From the NCBI GenBank assembly GCA_951799405.1, contig OX637332.1:14637001-14701000 (forward strand): a stretch of 64,000 nucleotides of DNA, in the 5' to 3' direction. The position numbers and the translations under genes are program-made. This document shows positions 57,379 to 64,000 of this stretch, piece after piece. Origin of the DNA: Agapetus fuscipes. Taxonomy: Eukaryota; Arthropoda; Insecta; Trichoptera; Glossosomatidae. Position 1 is the first letter of the stretch. Each line of letters begins with the position of its first letter. The notes below the pieces were generated by a model. That model saw only the letters and a program-made list of their open reading frames with translations, did no database searches and had not been told where the DNA came from.

Positions 57379-58243
57379 ATGACAATTTCTGCATTGTGCT
57401 TTACTTTACGTTGAGTAATTAAGATTCTGCCATATTATTTTCTTCATAAATTATTCATAATTCATTGTTGTATAGATTATGACGGTTGAAAATACTTAAA
57501 ACAATGTTAAGATTTTATCAAATTCAAAACTCTTCAATGATAATTTACCAACGTTTTTGGACTCATTACCCTTCCTAGATTACAAAAATCATTTTAGGAT
57601 GATAAAAAAACTAATCGTTTCAACTGTTCTTGAGGGATTTAGTTACCAACAAACATCATTTCATTATTATTATAACATAGAGGCCCGTGCTAAAAATATT
57701 ATTTTAATAAGTGAGAAGCGATATGCCAGTGTATACAAATATAAACCGTGATGTTTTAAATATCGTCAGGTATATACATAGCTCTGCAACATTTTAAGTC
57801 TTCCAGGTAGCCACAGCCCTTCACATAGCTTGTTAATCCTGTTAATGTAATTTGGCAGACTTTGTGTGGACAAATGGATTAAATCAGTTTAATTAAATTG
57901 AGAAAGAGCATTTCAAGACGGTTATAAAAGTATGCAATGGCAGGCAATCTGACGAATGTTAATCTGTACCATTTATTATTATTATTATTATTATTATAAT
58001 AAATAGGTGCCATTTGTGAACTCATTGCAAGGGCACTGCAAATACCATATGCAGCATTTCCATGTCATTGTAGCTTTTATTTTTTGTAAAAAAAACATTC
58101 AGTCTCATAAAGATAAAAAAAATCAACTGATCAAAAAGGCACTCACCAGTTATGAAAAGGGACCTTTTTTATTATTGGCTGAAAGTAATATTATTCAACC
58201 AACCCAAGTGAGATGTGTTAGTTTTTTATGTAGATATAATAAA
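57379..58243 (+). other. tsg 3' UTR candidate region
   Basis: AATAAA at 57998-58003, just after an (ATT)n run, and again at 58238-58243. Either would give a 3' UTR of 0.6-0.9 kb. No coding feature seen. Confidence 0.45.
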
Positions 58244-58297
58244 GAATAACTTACTCAAAAACAAAACAATGAAAAAGTGACAAATATGTGAGAGTTA

Positions 58298-58472
58298 GAG
58301 CTCGTTCCCACTTGTCGGGTGTCGGATCCGTATATTAATCGAAGGTTCCAGTGGCAGAACATTTCGGACAAAATCGGTTTCCGATAAATGTGAATAGCTT
58401 CATTCATAATGTTCTGCCACTGGAACCTCCGATTGATATGCGGATCCGACACCCGACAAGAGGAATGAGCTC
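58298..58472. mobile_element. Palindromic PIF/Harbinger-type MITE
   Basis: Two ~66-bp arms (GAGCTCGTTCCCACTTGTCG inward, and its near-complement at the right) enclose a loop of about 45 bp. The target duplication is TTA on both sides (58295-58297 and 58473-58475), as in PIF/Harbinger elements. Total 175 bp, with about eight mismatches between arms. Confidence 0.8.
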
Positions 58473-58721
58473 TTAAATATATGTAACAATAATTTAAATA
58501 TTTTTGGTCCATGCAATTTCAATTAATCTTTTTATTTTGATACATATTAACAAACTATTACCACTTTATGGTATCATTGAAATCAGATTAGATTAAAAAT
58601 TTAAATAGTTTAGTATTCTAAGATTTTAATTAGAAAAATTATCTGTATTTTATTATTTTGTTCTTTATTGATTATTATTTTTGTGATAAATATTAGCAAA
58701 ATACATTGAAAAAATCTCTTA

Positions 58722-59525
58722 TTAACCTCTCAAGCGCCGGAACTCGCATCCGCTCTCATAGTACTGTACGCGATTTTTTCATTTTTCTTTAGTTTTTACA
58801 CAGCAATAAGATCAAAAATCGCATGAAATACTGCTATTGGGTAGAACCATCCACCAATAAATTCAAAGCATTCATTTTTGTTTGTAGGTATTTAAAATAT
58901 AATATTTAAGTTGACCTTGAAAACCGACTGTTGAAAAAGCCGAATTCCACAATTTGTTGACATAACGCACGCTTAATAATAAAGAGCAATAACTAAAATA
59001 ATAAGAATGTTGGGAAATCACGTTTGAAGTTCAGACAATCAGTACAACTTGTATGTGATGAAAAAGGCGACCGATGTTTTATCGTTATATTCGTCCAAAT
59101 TGAACAGCTGTCGCATTCTACCTATTCTTCTCGCATTGTTCTTTCGTTTTATTACAAAATCTCGATTTTCCCAATTTTCGAGTTATTGCTCTTTATTATT
59201 AAACGTGCGATAAGAACACTAACACACTAATATATTTTTTTTGTGTAAATAAAAAGGGTCATTTACTTCTATTTTTTGCGATGTATTGGGATTTCGTGCC
59301 TACGCATACTAATGAGGTATATCTATTTTTAGAATCTCGATCTTTTTTCCATAATCTAAATTATGATGGAGCATAATAATAATTTCACAAAAGTTTTTTT
59401 CATTGTTTTTTGATATAAAAAACCCCACAGGATATATGTTTCGTATCTTTGGAGATATTTAATATAAAAAACCACGAGTTGGGTGTCTGAATTAGGCAGA
59501 AAATCACTGGCGCTCCAGGGGTTAA
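58722..59525. mobile_element. TTAA-flanked piggyBac-like MITE, host of a nested MITE
   Basis: TTAACCTCTCAAGCGCC at the left and GGCGCTCCAGGGGTTAA at the right are inverted repeats with TTAA outside and CC tips, the piggyBac pattern. No transposase. The element is split by the nested 246-bp MITE at 58965-59210. Confidence 0.7.
58965..59210 (+). mobile_element. TA-flanked MITE, copy 1 (nested)
   Basis: Ends CGCACGCTTAATAATAAAG and CTTTATTATTAAACGTGCG are inverted repeats of about 30 bp, with TA at 58963-58964 and 59211-59212. A second copy lies inverted at 60396-60644. Confidence 0.8.
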
Positions 59526-60209
59526 TGTTAACAATAAATTAGAGACTGAAGATATTATTTAAGAGTTTTATTTTTTTCATTTTGCCTTTTAATATTAATT
59601 CAGGCAAAACTCAACATAAATTTTGTAAAATGTAATTCATATGTATGTAAGTATTTGTAGTGAAAATGTTTAAATGCAAATATATAATGTGCAAAAAATA
59701 CTTCATATAAATTTTTTCATAATTGTTTCTATACTTTTTTTAGTCTATTAATTAATCAAATAAATGAAAATATGTATAGGATATAATTTATCATATTTCA
59801 GAACAAAAAAATAGTGGACTGTACATCATATTAAACTTTTGAATAAAAACATTTAAAAAAAAACTATATTTCTGTTAACTCAAATAATAAGTAAGGCAAA
59901 GGTAAGATGAGAGATTTATGAACAGAAATATAAAAAAAAGGTTTACTTAGATCTATGTAACGTACAAAAAGCTAAAAAGTACCAAATTTACTTTGAAGTA
60001 AAATTGATTAATTACTACTTTTTTTTTAAAGTTTTTTACTACAACAACAAGAAATGACATCAAGTCAAATTACAAATCGTAGTAATGTAATGTGAATATA
60101 ATGATTAATTCCAATTTATACATAAAAAAACAACATAACAAAAGCTGCATACTAAAGAAGATAAAACGGCATCCAAAAGTTTCCGTGTGTAGACAGCCAT
60201 GAAAGTAAC
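59526..60209 (-). other. PRXL2B 3' UTR and intergenic
   Basis: On the minus strand AATAAA occurs at 59567-59572, about 640 bases after the PRXL2B stop, inside AT-rich sequence. Nothing else recognised. Confidence 0.4.
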
Positions 60210-63200
60210 TTACGGCTTTTCGCATTTTGCATCAGAAACTTTGACGTCTTCCTCTTGAGGTAGATTTTTTAACTCCTCGGTCAAATTTAAAGCCTGTAAA
60301 AAAACAATTATAAATTAATTCTCATAATTATTATGGCAGAATTGCAGGGGCGTGTATACCATATAGGCACATGCGTCTAATAGGTAGGCAATATATCGCA
60401 CGCTTAATAATAAAGAGCAATAACTCAAAAATTTGGAAAATCGAGATTTTGTAATAAAACGCAAGAACAATGCGAGAAGAATAGGTAGAATGCGACAGCC
60501 GTTCAATTTGGACGAATATGACCGAGATAAAACATCGGCCGCCTTTTTCAGCACATACAAGTTTTACTGGTTGTCTGAACTTCAAACGTGATTTCCCAAC
60601 ATTCTTGTTTTTTGAGTTATTGCTCTTTATTATTAAACGTGCGATATGGTAAAAAAACATTTAAGCTTGATATTCCGATTTAAAATTCAAAGCTTAAGTA
60701 CTATGAGAGTCATCGTTAGCACTTTAGTCAATTTCAAATGAGTTATTTTAAAGGAATGGGAGAAAATATTCATTCTGAAATGCATATTTGCCTATACCCT
60801 ATGTATGCGCCTGCAGAATTGTTCTTGTAACACATTAATTAAGTTCTAGATATGCATGACCGTTAGTAGCCTTAGATTGCAAATCGAAAGGTATTTTGTT
60901 CAACCTGCAGCTCAAAAATTGGCATTAAATTTTTAGAAGGTTTGTATGAAAAAAACAATAAATATTTCAATCTGAAAGCCATCTTAAGTTTATAGATTTC
61001 TATTGATAATCTAAGTTTCTAAGATATATTGATATTTAAGACTTATACTCGATGCACACCTATAGGTAGGCACGTGTATGTTAGTGCTTACACAAAAACT
61101 AAACCTCACATTAACATAAACCTTGCAACTCCTGCCACCCTCCTCTGAAACCAAGGTGGCATTGGCAAACATTTTTACAACATTGCAACCTATTAGTCAA
61201 GGAACAAACAAATATACCACAAGCAGACAGGTAAAAATTCGCGCTTACAAATGGCCCATGTGGACTTACAACATAAAAACCCAATCTCAAATGAACATAA
61301 GCCCTGCAACTCTTGCCAACCTTTCCTGAAACACAGCTGAAATCTGCAAAGTGAACCAATTTTTAAAGTATGGGTGGTCGATTTTCTTTTTCAAAGGCTG
61401 CATGTTTTTATTTTACATGTTTTCCGAATTTTAACGCGAGGAAACTATGCGCAATATACACATTCACAAAATGTTAAGGGGTTGGGCTGCGTAGCAGCCA
61501 GGGGCAACGCCCCTAGTCTTATTTATAATAACATTAATTAAAAATATATCTTTTTTATGTTCTTTATTTATTTACAATCCAGGATAACATTATAACAAGG
61601 ACAAATTAAAAAAAAACATGCAAGATAGCTGAAGATTGCATGAAAAATAAGACGTACTTCAAGGTAATCCACACTGTTAAATATGTAGGTATTATAATTA
61701 ATTCTAATTATATTAATTATTCAATCAGTGGATGGAGATATCCTTTCTTGCAACAATCTTTCTATACAAACATTTATGTGATGCATGATGGAAGCTCCTA
61801 GAATTTTTGCTTTAACTCTTTTCAATTTGATTCGCATGTTTTTTTCTAACCCAAATAATAGTGCCGGCAAGGTTTACTCAGCCTTCACAAGATCCTGCTT
61901 ATTCAGGAGCAAGGTACTTCCACTTCAAGTAAAGTGGTTGACATAAGACAAGCTCCTTGTTACTGTTACTGTTACTATAACTAGCCGCCACTCTACTAGA
62001 GGTGGCCAGTACCTCTGCAGATAGGTAACTACTTTGTTCTGTCCTTGCGTACTTTATTCATCTCCTGAAAATTCATCACTCTCTTCATGCATGTTTTTTA
62101 CAGTCATTGGCAATCTTGCTCATTTGATGAAATTATTCTTTCCTTGGTCTTCCCCTTCCAAGCTTATCTTTGACATTCCATTTGTCATTCATCGTCCATT
62201 CCGTCTATATGCATGAACTATTTCATGGCAATCTTTTGTACTTTCACTCTCATATTCTCATTTATACCACATTCATTCATAACCCAGTCACAATGGACCC
62301 GTCACGCAGAATTTTTCAATTTATCCTCTTATGTCAAAAAATAAATAGGATAGCAACTCTTTCAGGGACAATACGACAAGAAGTTGCTGTATATGTGTAG
62401 CTTAGTTGAATTAAAGTGATTTTAAATTACCTTTAAAATTGCTGAATTCGACATATGCTCTGCAGGTCCCACTTGAACGAAATGTGTCAGAAGTTTTCCG
62501 CCTTTACCAACAATTAGAGCTCCGCCATTTTGAAGTCCATCCCCCTTTATGTTTCCTCCTACGTCTGCTCGCAAAAACAAAACATTATTTATTGCAAGTA
62601 AAAAACGTAAAGCCTTGCAAAAATTGGGCGAAGGCTTCAGGGGAAAGGAGAAATTAATAGCGCTATATTTGTAAGGACAAAGGTTTTATTTGGGCTGTAG
62701 CACCATTAGCAAGAGAGACCAAGTATGAAAAGCATTTAAAAGAAGAAAAAATGAAGTGCAATACATACTGAGACGTTTTCCTTTGGCAATAGCATCTCTG
62801 GATTCTTTCCAGAGCAGTGAGGCCATGACAGAAATGTAAGAGAAGCGCTTGAATCCAAGCGCTGAGTACGTCTTCTTTTCCTCAGCAACATATAAATCTG
62901 AAAATTGCTTTATGAATAAAAAATAGTATTCCTATACAATTCAAAATATTTCCTTGAATAACCTCAATATATCTGAATATAGTCTGATTAATGACTTTAA
63001 TTTTGTTGAGAAATACAATATAGATAATTTAATTGATAAGAGGTCATCATAATGAGTGACTTCATGATATTTACTGTTTAGTCCACATTTTTACTTGCTT
63101 TTTGTTCTGTCAAAAAATATGACCATATCGACGGTTAAAAGGTAATTGGGCATAAGCGACAAAAACTTAATTGTTTAGGAGAGCATTTTGAAGATTGAGA

Positions 63201-63839
63201 TTGCAGAAAAATGGCATAACTTTTTTATTCTTTATCATATCGTTAAAATCAAAAAAGCTCTAAAATTAAAAAATAAAGGCATTTATTGGTATTCCTATTA
63301 AGGTGGTTTTACAATTTTTTTATGTCACAAGCGCCTTTAGGATAAAAAAGGCCAAAATCTTGTCTGTTACAACAAAACCATACTTCGAAAATGCAGTTGT
63401 TTGCTTGGGCATAAACAACACAAAAATCATCGCAAAGCTATGGGAGTTAGCGCATTAGAACAGTGTAAAATTTTAAGTAGGATAGCATTCAAAGCTCATT
63501 TTTGACCAAAACGTCGCTTATTACTTCCTTTTAACCGTCGATATATATATTTTTCAGTGTACATTTTTAGTTGCACCACTGAAATATTTTTTAAAGGGAC
63601 CGTAAAAATAAGACCATATTATCTTGAGATGGCCAGATGTTAAGCAGAAAATAAACATGTGATGCTCCACGGTCCGTGATGATGCCAATTATAGCAGTAT
63701 ATTACATAAGTAGTAGAAAATATACTTCACCTCCAGCAAAAAATTTCCCCTCCACAAATTCCTCTTTGCCCAAATCTTCAGGACCAACACCAATCAGCTT
63801 GATATCATGTTTCTTCAGAATGGGTTCAATTTCTGATAT
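60210..63839 (-). CDS. PRXL2B: PRXL2B-type peroxiredoxin-like 2 (prostamide/PGF synthase family), C-terminal four exons
   Basis: Thioredoxin-fold redox enzyme of the AhpC-TSA-like PRXL2/FAM213 group. In mammals PRXL2B reduces prostamide and prostaglandin H2 to F forms in the cytosol. The insect substrate is unknown. Exons in coding order: 63731-63839, 62769-62897, 62431-62564, 60210-60293, all with AG/GT sites and matching phases. They give 151 residues. Recognisable blocks are IGVGPEDLGKEEF and EGKFFAG, then YVAEEKKTYSALGFKR, then GNIKGDGLQNGGALIVGKGG and LLTHFVQ, with a variable charged tail. About 50 N-terminal residues are off the right edge, including the CXXC-type active site, so catalytic competence cannot be judged. 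The last intron (2.1 kb) is full of mobile DNA. Convergent with tsg. PRXL2A or 2C is less likely because of the VGPEDLG and FFAG blocks. Confidence 0.88.
60396..60644 (-). mobile_element. TA-flanked MITE, copy 2, in PRXL2B last intron
   Basis: Inverted relative to copy 1 and 249 bp long, with TA at 60394-60395 and 60645-60646. The internal sequence matches copy 1 closely. The two copies lie 1.2 kb apart with the PRXL2B last exon between them. Confidence 0.8.
60645..61003. other. Intronic, nothing recognised
   Basis: AT-rich intron sequence of PRXL2B with no motif that I can name. Confidence 0.5.
61004..61205 (-). repeat. R1 copy, centre lost
   Basis: Tail AATCTAAGTTTCTAAGATAT, the middle palindrome deleted, then the CTCCTGCCACCC form and a head ending TTAGTCAAGGAA. 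Related to the 11391 subfamily by CTCCTGCC. Confidence 0.7.
61209..61516 (+). mobile_element. Truncated Helitron-like element with R1 unit
   Basis: The last 308 bp match the end of element 2 (50965-51277): a reverse R1 unit with AACACAGCTGAAATCTGCAA, the junction GGTGGTCGATTTTC, then GCAATATACACATTC and the double hairpin ending CTAG at 61516, followed by T. The 5' part is missing. Confidence 0.75.
61517..61861. other. Intronic, nothing recognised
   Basis: AT-rich; no feature seen. Confidence 0.5.
61862..62405 (+). mobile_element. SINE-a interrupted by LINE-x
   Basis: SINE-a body at 61862-61970 (GCCGGCAAGGTTTACTCAGC onward) and SINE-a 3' end at 62338-62405 (AAATAAATAGG to GTAGCTTAGTTG). Between them is a reverse LINE-x end (61975-62320: GGTGGCCAGTACCTC, CTGTCCTTGCGTACTT, GTCTTCCCCTTCC). 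The LINE tail is (TTACTG)n here. LINE-x inserted into an existing SINE-a. Confidence 0.7.
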
Positions 63840-64000
63840 CTGGAAATCAAAACATTACTTACATATTTGAGACCTTCACAGCCGGTTCCAGAATATTCAT
63901 TTTTGGGACTTTTTGGTTATGGTCTACATGTTTTCCTCTATTTTTTTTATAAGAAATCCTGTGCGGGAGACTCCCTAGATTTCAAAGACTCTAGGAGTCT
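63840..64000. other. Intron at right edge
   Basis: Presumed PRXL2B intron upstream (in gene sense) of the exon ending 63839. No further exon recognised before the window ends. Confidence 0.5.

Noticed and set aside
58255..58512. 85-codon minus-strand frame
   Set aside because: It is the two arms of the palindromic MITE translated.
60315..60660. 81- and 109-codon minus-strand frames, with a similar frame at 59024-59230
   Set aside because: Both derive from copies of the same TA-flanked MITE.

Overview
This is a 64-kb piece of an AT-rich, repeat-dense animal nuclear genome, almost certainly an insect. The evidence is a spliced twisted gastrulation gene, a spliced His/Trp-rich secreted protein behind an arthropod-style TATA plus CAGT initiator, tRNA-derived SINEs, non-LTR retrotransposon tails, Helitron-like elements and many short DNA transposons. 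A hemipteran is my guess for the order, but nothing here proves it. There are no operons, CRISPR arrays, rRNA genes or functional-looking tRNA genes.

Layout. From 1 to 38.3 kb I find no supportable protein gene. That stretch holds about thirty copies or pieces of one unclassified ~255-bp repeat family (called R1 here), three families of tRNA-headed SINEs (a, b, c), 3' ends of at least three non-LTR families (x, y, z), several TIR elements and a ~340-bp TATC microsatellite. From 38.3 to 44.9 kb lies a two-exon gene on + with a 4.7-kb intron, encoding a 212-residue secreted protein rich in His and Trp. From 45.4 to 52.1 kb is mobile DNA again: a complete small Helitron, SINEs, then two Helitron-like elements joined head to tail and packed with R1 units. 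From 52.15 to 52.93 kb is an element with perfect 49-bp terminal inverted repeats. From 53.96 to 57.38 kb is tsg (five coding exons, 224 residues, complete). From 58.3 to 60.7 kb are four MITEs, one nested in another. From 60.2 to 63.84 kb on the minus strand are the last four coding exons of a PRXL2B-type thioredoxin-fold gene, whose 5' part runs off the right edge.

The genes do not form a pathway. tsg encodes an extracellular BMP modulator and is convergent with PRXL2B, a probable cytosolic redox enzyme. The His/Trp-rich gene is separate and its function is unknown.

The points most worth following are: (1) the strict four-residue tryptophan register of the secreted protein; (2) the R1 family, its conserved foldable segments, and its presence inside Helitron-like elements that end in a double hairpin; (3) the head-to-tail junction of two such elements at 50170/50171; (4) a poly(A) signal and stop codon overlapping a tsg splice donor, which could make a secreted tsg N-domain alone. 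All coordinates of repeats were read by eye and outer edges may be off by a few bases to about 15 bases.
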